From: Paenochrobactrum pullorum
Lineage (GTDB): Bacteria; Pseudomonadota; Alphaproteobacteria; Rhizobiales; Rhizobiaceae
Length of the DNA stretch: 28,720 nt
Direction of reading: 5' to 3'
Assembly: GCF_041929845.1 (NCBI RefSeq)
Contig: NZ_JBHEEH010000020.1
Span: 1-28,720 of the forward strand
The position numbers and the translations under genes were made by a program. The notes beneath the pieces are model-generated. The model was not told the DNA's origin, made no database searches, and was given only the letters and a program-made list of their open reading frames with translations. Below are positions 15,158-23,003 of the stretch, piece by piece (positions within the stretch are counted from its first letter, which is position 1; each line of letters starts with the position of its first letter).

Positions 15158-15942
15158 CCGATAATATGACATCACCTACCATCATTGAATTTTCCGAAGT
15201 AAATAAACGCTTTGGCGCTTTGACAGTGCTTGATAATTTTAATTTCAAAGTGGAAAAAGGTGAAAAAGTAACCCTAATTGGCCCATCAGGTTCTGGAAAA
15301 TCAACTGTTTTGCGTATTTTGATGACACTGGAACCGTTTCAGGAAGGTCGTTTGACACTTGCAGGAACTTCTTATCATGAAGATGGTGGTAAAGGCCCTT
15401 TTTTAGCATCCGAAAAACATCTGCATCAAATCCGCAGTCATGTTGGAATGGTGTTCCAAAGCTTCAATCTCTTTCCGCATATGACCGTTTTACGCAATGT
15501 TATCGAAGCGCCAATACGTGTGCTTGGCATTGCAAGGGCAGAAGCGGAAGCAAGAGCCATTGAATTACTCAAAATGGTCGGGCTTTCTGATAAAAAAGAC
15601 CACTTTCCTTCACAGCTTTCCGGCGGTCAGCAACAACGTGTTGCCATCGCACGTGCGCTTGCCATGCGTCCGCGCGTATTGCTCTTTGATGAGCCGACAT
15701 CGGCTCTCGACCCGCAATTGGTTGGGGAAGTTCTTGCTGTTATCCGTGATTTGGCGCATGAGCATGATTTGACCATGCTTTTGGTTACACATGAAATGCG
15801 TTTTGCACGCGAAGTTTCAGATCGCATTTGCTTTTTTGACAAAGGGCGTATCTGTGAAGAAGGTAGCCCGGATCAAATTTTCGGTAACCCGAAACAAGAA
15901 CGAACCCGAGAATTTCTGTCATCTGTTATTGATTATAGTTGA
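15154..15942 (+). CDS. ehuA: Ectoine/hydroxyectoine ABC transporter ATP-binding protein EhuA
   Basis: This 262-residue ABC ATPase of the polar amino acid family has Walker A GPSGSGKST (43-51), the Q-loop in VFQSFNLFPHMTV, the signature LSGGQQQR, Walker B LLFDEPTSALD and the H-loop LVTHEM. An upstream in-frame ATG exists, but the start at 15154 is preferred because it forms an ATGA overlap with ehuD and gives the normal family length. It powers EhuBCD. It is the last gene of the eutB-ehuA run of co-oriented genes; an AT-rich, gene-poor stretch follows. Confidence 0.92.
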   Translation: MTDNMTSPTIIEFSEVNKRFGALTVLDNFNFKVEKGEKVTLIGPSGSGKSTVLRILMTLEPFQEGRLTLAGTSYHEDGGKGPFLASEKHLHQIRSHVGMVFQSFNLFPHMTVLRNVIEAPIRVLGIARAEAEARAIELLKMVGLSDKKDHFPSQLSGGQQQRVAIARALAMRPRVLLFDEPTSALDPQLVGEVLAVIRDLAHEHDLTMLLVTHEMRFAREVSDRICFFDKGRICEEGSPDQIFGNPKQERTREFLSSVIDYS

Positions 15943-15954
15943 TCGAATTCTTTG

Positions 15955-16000
15955 ATGAGAAATGGCCTGTGCTGGCGCAATGTACCGAAAGATTATGTCC
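15955..16000 (+). pseudogene. Short IS5-family transposase remnant
   Basis: The frame starting at 15955 reads MRNGLCWRNVPKDY. This matches the conserved N-terminal segment of IS427-type IS5 transposases, which commonly reads close to NGLxWRDAPKxYGP. The similarity ends after the Tyr. The piece is only about 45 bp, so it can only be a relic. Confidence 0.45.
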
Positions 16001-16027
16001 TCAGAGGTATCGGGCTCACCAAGTATG

Positions 16028-16067
16028 AGCTAAATTTCAATTCGCATTTTTTGCGATAGATTTAGCT
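16028..16067. other. Large imperfect hairpin downstream of ehuA
   Basis: AGCTAAAT (16028-16035) pairs with ATTTAGCT (16060-16067), and inside it TCGCA (16042-16046) pairs with TGCGA (16052-16056) across a T-rich loop. It could terminate the ehu transcript, though the downstream side lacks a T-run, or it could be an IS end. Confidence 0.4.
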
Positions 16068-16352
16068 GTCCATTTACTATGTTGATTTCAGGAATGCAGG
16101 CATGTGATTACAAAAACACAACCTTGAGAAGCCAATGTCATGACGCTTACCGCAATGATTGGCCAGTTTGTAATACTGTGTTTGCAAGCAAATTTTAATT
16201 CATAAATTTTGACAGAAAAAATTGTAGATCTATATTTTCAAATACCATATTTAAAACACATAATACAAATTTACGATTGGATTGTTGCTTAATAATGTTT
16301 TATAATTAATGGAAAATCATTTCCGGTTTACCACTAAAATTGAAAGCGTCCT

Positions 16353-17297
16353 GTGCAAAATAGAACCGTTCAGACATCACCGCATGGGTTAGACACCAGC
16401 AACCTCAGTTCATTGCAAGCAGAAATTGCACGTAAATTAATGCCATTGATACAATCGGGCCGATGGGCTGTAGGTGAGAAGATTTCTGATGCTGCATTGT
16501 CTCGGGAATTTGGTATTTCCCGCACTCCAATTCGTCAGGTTCTGTATTACCTGATTGAAAAAGGCATTATCACTCAAACCGATAATCGTGGTTTCACGCT
16601 GCTCAATACGCCACTGACAACAGATCAGATGGAAGAACTGGTTCCTCCTTCTGACGTTGATACTTTATACCACCAGCTGATGCATGCGCGTGCCAATGGC
16701 ATGATCGGCGACGAGGCATCAGAAACTGAGCTGGTGGAACAATTCAATTCATCGCGCGGTGTTGTACGACGCACGTTGATGCGCTTGTCTTCCGAGGGGC
16801 TGGCAGAGCGGCGCGATGGCCATGGCTGGCGTTTTGCCGAATGTCTGGACAACAAACAATCTGTCAATGAATCCTATGCCTTTCGCACAATTATTGAGTG
16901 CGGTGCTATAATGGAAGATACATTTAAACCAGATCTTGCCGAGCTTGCAGCACTGGAAAATGCGCAACAAACGCTACTCGATATGCCACTGGCAATGATT
17001 AAGGGCGCGGAATGGTTTGAGGCTAATGCTAATTTCCATGAAACTGTAGTCTCATGGTCGGGCAACCGTTTTCTCATTCAATCAATCCGGCGACAAAACA
17101 GCCTGCGCCGTATGACCGAATATGCGGAATTTGCCGAGCTAAGTGAAACAGGTGTGCGCAAAGCAGCCCGCGATCATCTGGCTATTCTTGAAGCTATTAA
17201 AACCGATGATCGTAAATTAGCCTCGGCTATACTGTACCGTCATCTCAGCCGCTCCTACGTATCTGCAGACAGCCGCCCTGCTGCTGCACAAGATTAG
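16353..17297 (+). CDS. GntR/FadR-type regulator with two DNA-binding domains and an FCD domain
   Basis: This 314-residue transcriptional regulator carries two successive GntR-like winged helix-turn-helix units. The first is at about 22-86 (DAALSREFGISRTPIRQVLYYLIEKGII; wing NRGFTLL) and the second at about 103-163 (ETELVEQFNSSRGVVRRTLMRLSSEGL; wing GHGWRF). An all-helical FCD ligand domain follows (about 170-303) and keeps candidate metal ligands His229, His275 and His297. Ordinary FadR-type proteins have one DNA-binding unit and about 230-250 residues. The likely start is GTG at 16353. The sucrase/ferredoxin-like gene follows after 12 bp, and the large transport-hydrolase operon lies convergent beyond that. 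FCD regulators usually sense small carboxylates, so it may control that operon; this is inference. Confidence 0.85.
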   Translation: MQNRTVQTSPHGLDTSNLSSLQAEIARKLMPLIQSGRWAVGEKISDAALSREFGISRTPIRQVLYYLIEKGIITQTDNRGFTLLNTPLTTDQMEELVPPSDVDTLYHQLMHARANGMIGDEASETELVEQFNSSRGVVRRTLMRLSSEGLAERRDGHGWRFAECLDNKQSVNESYAFRTIIECGAIMEDTFKPDLAELAALENAQQTLLDMPLAMIKGAEWFEANANFHETVVSWSGNRFLIQSIRRQNSLRRMTEYAEFAELSETGVRKAARDHLAILEAIKTDDRKLASAILYRHLSRSYVSADSRPAAAQD

Positions 17298-17309
17298 TTT
17301 TGCTGCCAA

Positions 17310-18188
17310 ATGGTTGAGCATATTTTCTGCCGTGACATCTGTATAGAACGAGGCGAACCACTGGCAGGGGCAGGCAGTGCTGCAAAACGTTATATATTAT
17401 TGCACTGGCCGCGTGCGCATTGGCGGGTTCCGCGCACGCAGTCTCATACTATGCCGGTGGAACTTGCCGATGCGATCATGACCGCCAATGCTGCGGGACT
17501 GCATGTGGCACTGGTCGATGGCGATGATATTGCCCTGAGCTGTGACAACATCAATATTACACAAATCGAACCGCAAAAAGCAGCACAACTGATCTACGAG
17601 CTGGCGGACGGCGCTAAGCTTGAGGGGGAAAAGGATAACCGCATCACAATTGTCTGCTGTACAGATGCCAAACAAGACCCATGCTGTGCCCGATATGGTT
17701 TTGCGACATGGAAAGCCCTCAAAGCACAAGCTGACCCGCAACATTTCCGCATTCTGCAATCCACACATCTGGGCGGTTGCCGGTTTGCTGCTTCTGTAAT
17801 CGTGCTGCCGCAACGTGCTCGCTACAGCCGGTTGCAACCTGAAAATATTGCAAATTTTCTTGAGCATATAAAAAAGGGCACGCCCTATCTGCCAGCCTAT
17901 CGTGGTAACCCAGAGCTTGATGCACTTTCACAAGTGGCGGAACATGCTGCACTCACATGGGCGCAGGAGAAAGGACTGCACGGCAACGTCTCTTTTCCTC
18001 ACCCAATAATCGAGCCGCATGATGGTACAAGCATCATCATCGACACTGTAATTGGCAGTTATGTGTTGGAGATATCATTACGCAAAACCAGTTTTCCGGT
18101 GAATACACGCTGCGTAACATTAAAAGATGAAAGCGACCCGACGCAAATAATGCGCTGGATCGCAGTGAATATCAGAGTGAAAATTTAG
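17310..18188 (+). CDS. Sucrase/ferredoxin-like [2Fe-2S] protein
   Basis: This 292-residue protein is of the sucrase/ferredoxin-like (Apd1/Aim32-related) family with a thioredoxin-like ferredoxin fold. The family signature is visible as VCCTDAKQDPCCARYG (115-130, Cys116, 117, 125 and 126) and as THLGGCRFAASVIVLP (152-167). In the family the second motif normally reads H-x-G-G-H, with both His residues proposed as cluster ligands. Here the second His is Cys157, so the ligand set differs. There is no signal peptide. It starts 12 bp after the GntR-type gene and is probably in the same transcript. It converges with the alpha/beta hydrolase gene, 9 bp apart. The function is probably electron transfer or redox sensing; no substrate can be named. 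Confidence 0.82.
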   Translation: MVEHIFCRDICIERGEPLAGAGSAAKRYILLHWPRAHWRVPRTQSHTMPVELADAIMTANAAGLHVALVDGDDIALSCDNINITQIEPQKAAQLIYELADGAKLEGEKDNRITIVCCTDAKQDPCCARYGFATWKALKAQADPQHFRILQSTHLGGCRFAASVIVLPQRARYSRLQPENIANFLEHIKKGTPYLPAYRGNPELDALSQVAEHAALTWAQEKGLHGNVSFPHPIIEPHDGTSIIIDTVIGSYVLEISLRKTSFPVNTRCVTLKDESDPTQIMRWIAVNIRVKI

Positions 18189-18197
18189 ATTTTTTGT

Positions 18198-19019
18198 TTA
18201 TTTTGCGCGTAAAACATCCGTGAAAAATGCTTTGACTGATCCCTGAATAGCAGTTCCGTCATGGGAGACACCGGCAACAGTATCAAAACGCGGCGTAAGG
18301 CCAAGTTTCTGCAATGATGTCTCTAAGCAACGCAACCGGTCAACACGGTTTTCACCGCTATCGTTAATACCATCGATCCACAATGTTGATTGCAGCCCTA
18401 CGGTGACATCCCATATTTCGGTATCCTCATCACCGATGACAAGTTGGATAGCCACCTGTTTCATTGCTTCCACATCAAGAGGACGTCCAAAAATCGCATC
18501 GGTGTCTTTAGTGCCGACCCACCATGATTTCTGATCATCCGGCAGTGTTACCGTACCCGGAGCACCAACGGAAACACCAAGCAAACGCTGCGGATAGAGA
18601 TAGAGAAAACGATGGACAAACTGACCGCCGCCGGAAAAGCCGTGTAACAAAAACTTTTCTTTTTCAATGCGATATTGCGCAGCAACTTCTTCAATCATAT
18701 CCAGAAGGATCAAATCATAACGGATGCCTTCATAAATAATACGCTTATAATTATGAAGCTCGCCCTGTTTTCCGATAGCACATGGGAAAAGTGGCGCCAG
18801 CAAAATGCACTCATGCTCTTCAGCAAAATCTATGAATTCATCACGCAGAATATCTGCATCACGCAAACTGCCATGCACCAACACAACAAGCTGGTGAACC
18901 TTATCGCCATCTGGATTATAACTGCTTGGAATATAGCAGCAGTAAGAAAAACGTTGATCCATCCGTGAAGCGAAAAACGGCGTTCTGCCCAATTCATAGA
19001 AGTTTAGTTTTTTTGACAT
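18198..19019 (-). CDS. Alpha/beta hydrolase (esterase/polyhydroxybutyrate depolymerase-like)
   Basis: This 273-residue alpha/beta-hydrolase-fold protein has an oxyanion motif VLVHGS (46-51), the nucleophile elbow GFSGGG (127-132, Ser129), Asp197 or Asp199 in VIGDEDTE, and His253 in GVSHDG. The GFSGGGQF elbow and a C-terminal VSHDG resemble the PHB depolymerase/feruloyl esterase type. There is no evident signal peptide. It is the last gene of the minus-strand operon, 29 bp after the amidohydrolase gene. It probably cleaves an ester or amide in the same pathway. The substrate is unknown. Confidence 0.8.
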   Translation of the reverse strand: MSKKLNFYELGRTPFFASRMDQRFSYCCYIPSSYNPDGDKVHQLVVLVHGSLRDADILRDEFIDFAEEHECILLAPLFPCAIGKQGELHNYKRIIYEGIRYDLILLDMIEEVAAQYRIEKEKFLLHGFSGGGQFVHRFLYLYPQRLLGVSVGAPGTVTLPDDQKSWWVGTKDTDAIFGRPLDVEAMKQVAIQLVIGDEDTEIWDVTVGLQSTLWIDGINDSGENRVDRLRCLETSLQKLGLTPRFDTVAGVSHDGTAIQGSVKAFFTDVLRAK

Positions 19020-19048
19020 TTATAATCTCCCTTGATCCCTCAAGCCCA

Positions 19049-19918
19049 TTATTTTTCCATGGCATAAGCGGCCAGAACTTTGCCAAGATGCGCAAGCGAT
19101 GCTTTCAATGCGTCGTAACCAGCATTACGCTCACGCGTGCCCTCATCCATGTAAAGGCGGCGATTGATTTCAAACTGAAGACTATTGCGGTTGTGACGCG
19201 GATTTGAATAACTCTCTGTCAGCTCCGCTCCCCTGAACGGCTTATTGATCGCCACATCCAGCCCGCACCCGCGCAAAGTTTCTGCTATCAGATTAACCAG
19301 CTCCGGTGAGGCCGATGTACCATCAAGATCGCCAAGGCAAATATCCGCCCGCACCGTACCTGCAGGATCGGAAGAAATAGCGTGTCCCACCGCCGTCATC
19401 GAATGGCAATTGATATGATAGACCCGCCCGAAACGCGCATAAACCGCATTCAGCAATGCCGCTAACTGCCGATGATAAGGCTGCCAGTAGCGCGCAATCC
19501 TGCTTTCTGCCTCGGCAACACTTAGTAAACGGTCATGCATCAGCTCATTGCCCCAGGCATAGCGCCACATCAGCCCCATACCGCGCTGTGCGGTGGGGCT
19601 GTTACGCACCGGATAAGGCCAGTCCCCCTCCACCATCTGCACATCCATATCAAGACGGGAGCGGTTCACATCCAGAAAACTACGCGGAAAATGCGCTTTC
19701 AAAAGCGGTGCACCAATATCCGGTATAAAGGAAAACAGATCATCCACATGGGTATCTGCCGCAACACGCACCCTCTCGACACTCACCGCCGGATGAAAAT
19801 CATCCGGGATTTGCAATCCGCTATGAGGACTGTCAAATACCAATGGCACAAGCGGGGCACGGGGCACTACAACAGAAAGAACGCCTTCAATTTCAATAGG
19901 TTCAATTTTATCCAGCAT
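19049..19918 (-). CDS. N-formylglutamate amidohydrolase family protein
   Basis: This 289-residue protein matches the N-formylglutamate amidohydrolase (HutG-type FGase) family: FDSPHSGLQIP (28-38), RVAADTHVDDLF, PRSFLDVNR with LDMD, the metal-binding YHINCHSMT, and a C-terminal SLQFEINRRLYMDE with Glu and Arg. The family hydrolyses N-formyl or other N-acyl groups from acidic amino acids using a metal ion. No histidine-utilisation genes are near. Instead it sits 3 bp after the RraA-like gene in an operon with a peptide-type importer and other hydrolases, so it more likely deacylates a pathway intermediate than N-formylglutamate from histidine. Confidence 0.88.
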   Translation of the reverse strand: MLDKIEPIEIEGVLSVVVPRAPLVPLVFDSPHSGLQIPDDFHPAVSVERVRVAADTHVDDLFSFIPDIGAPLLKAHFPRSFLDVNRSRLDMDVQMVEGDWPYPVRNSPTAQRGMGLMWRYAWGNELMHDRLLSVAEAESRIARYWQPYHRQLAALLNAVYARFGRVYHINCHSMTAVGHAISSDPAGTVRADICLGDLDGTSASPELVNLIAETLRGCGLDVAINKPFRGAELTESYSNPRHNRNSLQFEINRRLYMDEGTRERNAGYDALKASLAHLGKVLAAYAMEK

Positions 19919-19921
19919 CTT

Positions 19922-20638
19922 TTATGTCCGGCCCTTTATACCATTATTGGCTTTATTATTTCGTGCAAGCTGCAAATAATTATTCACTTTGTCTGTCGCG
20001 AGCGTAATGTCTCCAAGCTTGTCACCATTCAGCAACCGCTCCATGGTTTTGGCCACGCGCGCCTCACGGGCAATGCAAATATCCGCGATTTCTGCTGCTT
20101 CATCTGCGGGCAGCACCACAACACCGGAAGCATCCGCCAGCACAATATCGCCCGCCAATACCGGTACATTGCCGCAGGAAACCGGACGATTGAATGTACC
20201 GCCAAGATCAAGCTGGCGCGTTGTGATTGAGGATATGCCCCGACACCAGACCGGCAAACCTTCTGCAAGAATTTCCGCGGCATCCGTGCATGGTCCGTCA
20301 ATGATCACACCGGCAATACCGGCTTGTTTTGCAGCACGTGCCACAACGCCGCCAAGGCAGGCGTGACGGTCATCCCCCAGACGGTCAATCACCAGCATAT
20401 CGCCTGCCCGCAAGTGGCTCAGTGCGTAATGCAGTAATGTTGAACACATTGCCGGCAAAGCAAGTGTTACCGCAACTCCCGCGCAAGCATGCTGCTGCCG
20501 GTCGAGCGCTTGAATATTGCCATGCATAAAACCTGTATGACGCAAATGCCCGACACTGGCAGTCTCAATTTTTTCCAGATGTCGCAACAATGCCGGATCC
20601 ACGACCTGCGGCATCGGTTCAATACGATATTCACGCAT
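19922..20638 (-). CDS. RraA-like protein (4-hydroxy-4-methyl-2-oxoglutarate aldolase family)
   Basis: This 238-residue protein of the RraA/HMG aldolase family has the core GDMLVIDRLGDDRHACLGG (79-97), then VARAAKQAGIAGVIIDGPCTD (99-119), and GDIVLADASGVVVLP in the C-terminal half. Family aldolases usually carry Gly-x-x-Arg-Asp at the end of the second motif; here it is G-P-C-Thr118-Asp119, so the substrate-carboxylate Arg is missing. An upstream ATG would add 19 residues, but the ATG at 20638 is preferred because it starts at MREYRIEP and has an AAGAGAA ribosome site. It overlaps the fusion gene stop by 8 bases. Activity could be an altered aldolase/decarboxylase or a non-enzymatic role. Confidence 0.85.
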   Translation of the reverse strand: MREYRIEPMPQVVDPALLRHLEKIETASVGHLRHTGFMHGNIQALDRQQHACAGVAVTLALPAMCSTLLHYALSHLRAGDMLVIDRLGDDRHACLGGVVARAAKQAGIAGVIIDGPCTDAAEILAEGLPVWCRGISSITTRQLDLGGTFNRPVSCGNVPVLAGDIVLADASGVVVLPADEAAEIADICIAREARVAKTMERLLNGDKLGDITLATDKVNNYLQLARNNKANNGIKGRT

Positions 20639-23003
20639 AATTCTGTTCTCTTTGTTCTGGAGTTTGTGTGGTTTGCAGAGGATTGCGCGGATCATAATGC
20701 AATAACTGCTGCATTAACCGTGATGTGTAACCGACGATGTGATCGCAGATGATTTTACCCTTCGCGGCACTTGCCTGTGATGCGGAGCCACCTAGCATAC
20801 CATTTGCATCCACCTCGTCACAATTGAGCGGAAACTGTACCGGCAATCCTTCAAAATCCGCGCCCGACACCCCTTTTACAGGAAGCCCGAAAACACTGCC
20901 GCGAGGCTGGCATTCAGAAAGCCAGTCCGGCCGCACGAGATGCGGGAAGAGATGCATATAAACCGACGTTAGCGGCTCGCCACCATGACCGCGAAATTGT
21001 GCGGAATGCTCACCATAAAGATTACGCCATAAACGATCCGGAATAAGTTTCCAGATATTGACACAAGGAATAATCACATCCCGCTCCCGCCTGATCTTGC
21101 GGCAGACCTGATCAATCAAAAAAGCATTGGTGCTGTGACCGTTAAAAATCAGCAGATGTTCATGCCCATGCTCCAGATAGGAAACCAGCATATCTTCAAG
21201 CACTGCGCAGAAAGTCTCCGCACGCAATTGCACACCGCCACTCATTGCGCGGAAAAAATCTGCATAGCCGAAAGGCAATGTCGGCGCAGTTAAACCGCCT
21301 CCTGCTTCCGCACACATCTGTGCCAGCCTGTCGGTGAGCATAAAATCCCCCATAGGCGCATGTGGTCCCTGCTCTTCCTGTGAGCCAAGCGGAATTAACA
21401 CGACAGACGGTTTTTTCATTCGCTGCGCAAAGGCCCGATGCGTCATGTCGCTGATGCGTGTCTGATCTTCAATGCGTATTCCATGAAGTGCGGGAAGGCT
21501 CAACTCGGATGAGTTAACATTCACCTGTCGATCAAGCTGTAATTGCCCTTGCCTGAAAGTCAGGCGAACCGTATCGCGGAATGCTGTTTCAATGAAAACC
21601 CATTCCATTTCCAGCACACGGTTCTCACCACTTTGCGGCAACCAGCGGGCACAGGCTGCGACACGCAAGCCTTTTTCCGGCTGATAAGAATGATGCAGCC
21701 GAGCACCACTCATTGTCGTAACAGTTTCGATAAAATGTCCGAAACCCGCACGAATATGATGGATTCCGGCCTGATCCTGCATGGTAAATTGTACAGCGTC
21801 TGCATCCTGCATAAAGCAAACAATTGCCACGCCCTGATCATTTCCACTGATGCGGTATGCACCACAACACGCATCTGCTGCAAGATCGGCCTTGCCGCCA
21901 TCAGGCTTTGTTGCGATATGCAAATTGACTAGCCGCGCTTGCAAGGCACTAGCAGTCTCAATCGCATTTTCACCGGCACCGGATCCAAGTGCCGGCAACA
22001 ACCGCTCATAAATCAATTGATGCACACGACGATCGCTGTCCGCCAGCCCGCCGGTAAAAGCCACCACAGTTTTTTGATCCGGCAAGATAATGCAATATTG
22101 ACCAAACAAGCCATTGGCCGAAAAACTATTATGCGGCCCGCGCCACCATTGATAGCCATAACCCTCGCGTTTGCTGATTGCTTCTCCATCAGCCAATTCA
22201 TCCGGCCCCAGATAATGATCACCGGTGAATACACCAAGCACGACATCGCGGATTTGTATGGCAGTTGCCGCCTCCACCCAATCACGCGGCAATAATTGTT
22301 TGCCCTGCCACTCGCCTCCCTGCAGATGCAAGATGCCAAGTTTCAGCATATCTTCGCTTGTGCAGCTCAGGCCGTTGCCGCCGGTATTGACACCATCTGT
22401 GCCTTTATCCCAGTCCATGGTAGCGGACATAGCCATTGGCTTGAAAATCCGTTCTTTCAGATAATCATGGATCGGCCGCCCCGAAACCTTCTGCACGATG
22501 GCAGAAAGCATATAGCTGGCAGCGCTGTCATAAACGAAAGTTTCACCCGGAATAAAAGGTGTCGGCTGTTTGAGAAAATCCTCAATCCAGCTGGTTTTGA
22601 TCCGCCGCCATGAACCGCCGGAAATGCCGCGTCCATGCCCGCTTGTCATCGTCAGAAGATGACGCACACGCATAGCTTGCAAATTGGCATCCGGCATTTC
22701 ATGTAAATGCTCAGGAAAGAAATTGATGACCTGATCATCAATCGATAATAAACCGTCAGCAACCGCCAGTCCGACAGCCATTGAGGTAAAACTCTTGGTT
22801 ACGGAATGCATCATATGCGGAATCTCTGCCGAGAACGGTGCCCAATAAGCATCGGTAATAAGCGCACCATCCTGCCAGATCAGCAGGCTGTGCAATTCAA
22901 TATTTTCCCGCTCAATTTCGTCCAGAACAGACAGAATAACAGCAGGATTTGTCCCACGCATATGCGGCATTGCCCGCGGCAAAGTTTGAGAAATCATGTT
23001 CAT
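20631..23003 (-). CDS. Fusion of serine beta-lactamase-like hydrolase and creatininase-family domain
   Basis: This 790-residue protein has two enzyme parts. The N-terminal part (about 20-335) is a class C beta-lactamase/esterase-like hydrolase with SVTK (Ser67, Lys70), the Tyr motif YDSAASY (158-164), a PGETF segment, and FSANGLFGQ in the third-motif position. Residues about 350-500 form a linking domain with predicted strands, as often trails such hydrolases. The C-terminal part (about 515-770) is creatininase-like: VVLIPLGSQEEQGPHAPMGD (534-553), FNGHSTN (620-626) and RGHGGEPLTS (671-680), a binuclear metal amidohydrolase fold. No signal peptide is evident, so it is probably cytoplasmic. 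Its start overlaps the ATPase gene stop (ATGA) and its stop overlaps the RraA start. I do not know this fusion from described pathways. Confidence 0.85.
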   Translation of the reverse strand: MNMISQTLPRAMPHMRGTNPAVILSVLDEIERENIELHSLLIWQDGALITDAYWAPFSAEIPHMMHSVTKSFTSMAVGLAVADGLLSIDDQVINFFPEHLHEMPDANLQAMRVRHLLTMTSGHGRGISGGSWRRIKTSWIEDFLKQPTPFIPGETFVYDSAASYMLSAIVQKVSGRPIHDYLKERIFKPMAMSATMDWDKGTDGVNTGGNGLSCTSEDMLKLGILHLQGGEWQGKQLLPRDWVEAATAIQIRDVVLGVFTGDHYLGPDELADGEAISKREGYGYQWWRGPHNSFSANGLFGQYCIILPDQKTVVAFTGGLADSDRRVHQLIYERLLPALGSGAGENAIETASALQARLVNLHIATKPDGGKADLAADACCGAYRISGNDQGVAIVCFMQDADAVQFTMQDQAGIHHIRAGFGHFIETVTTMSGARLHHSYQPEKGLRVAACARWLPQSGENRVLEMEWVFIETAFRDTVRLTFRQGQLQLDRQVNVNSSELSLPALHGIRIEDQTRISDMTHRAFAQRMKKPSVVLIPLGSQEEQGPHAPMGDFMLTDRLAQMCAEAGGGLTAPTLPFGYADFFRAMSGGVQLRAETFCAVLEDMLVSYLEHGHEHLLIFNGHSTNAFLIDQVCRKIRRERDVIIPCVNIWKLIPDRLWRNLYGEHSAQFRGHGGEPLTSVYMHLFPHLVRPDWLSECQPRGSVFGLPVKGVSGADFEGLPVQFPLNCDEVDANGMLGGSASQASAAKGKIICDHIVGYTSRLMQQLLHYDPRNPLQTTQTPEQREQNYA

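Larger units (their letters stand above)
15943..16352. other. Gene-poor AT-rich interval after ehuA
   Basis: This 410-bp interval has no convincing gene. It holds a scrap of an IS5-like transposase (15955-16000), a large imperfect hairpin (16028-16067), and then very AT-rich sequence (about 16190-16320) that probably carries the promoter of the GntR regulator. I found no clear -35/-10 pair or repressor dyad in it. Confidence 0.5.

Noticed and set aside
15094..15942. Longer start for ehuA
   Set aside because: It would run 64 bases into ehuD; the ATGA overlap at 15154 gives normal ABC ATPase length.
17310..18188. Possible EutA for the ectoine locus
   Set aside because: Its Cys-rich and THLGG motifs place it in the sucrase/ferredoxin-like family, not the racemase/arylmalonate decarboxylase type of EutA.
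19049..19918. hutG of a histidine utilisation operon
   Set aside because: The family fits, but no hutH, hutU, hutI or hutC is nearby and the gene is embedded in a transport-hydrolase operon.
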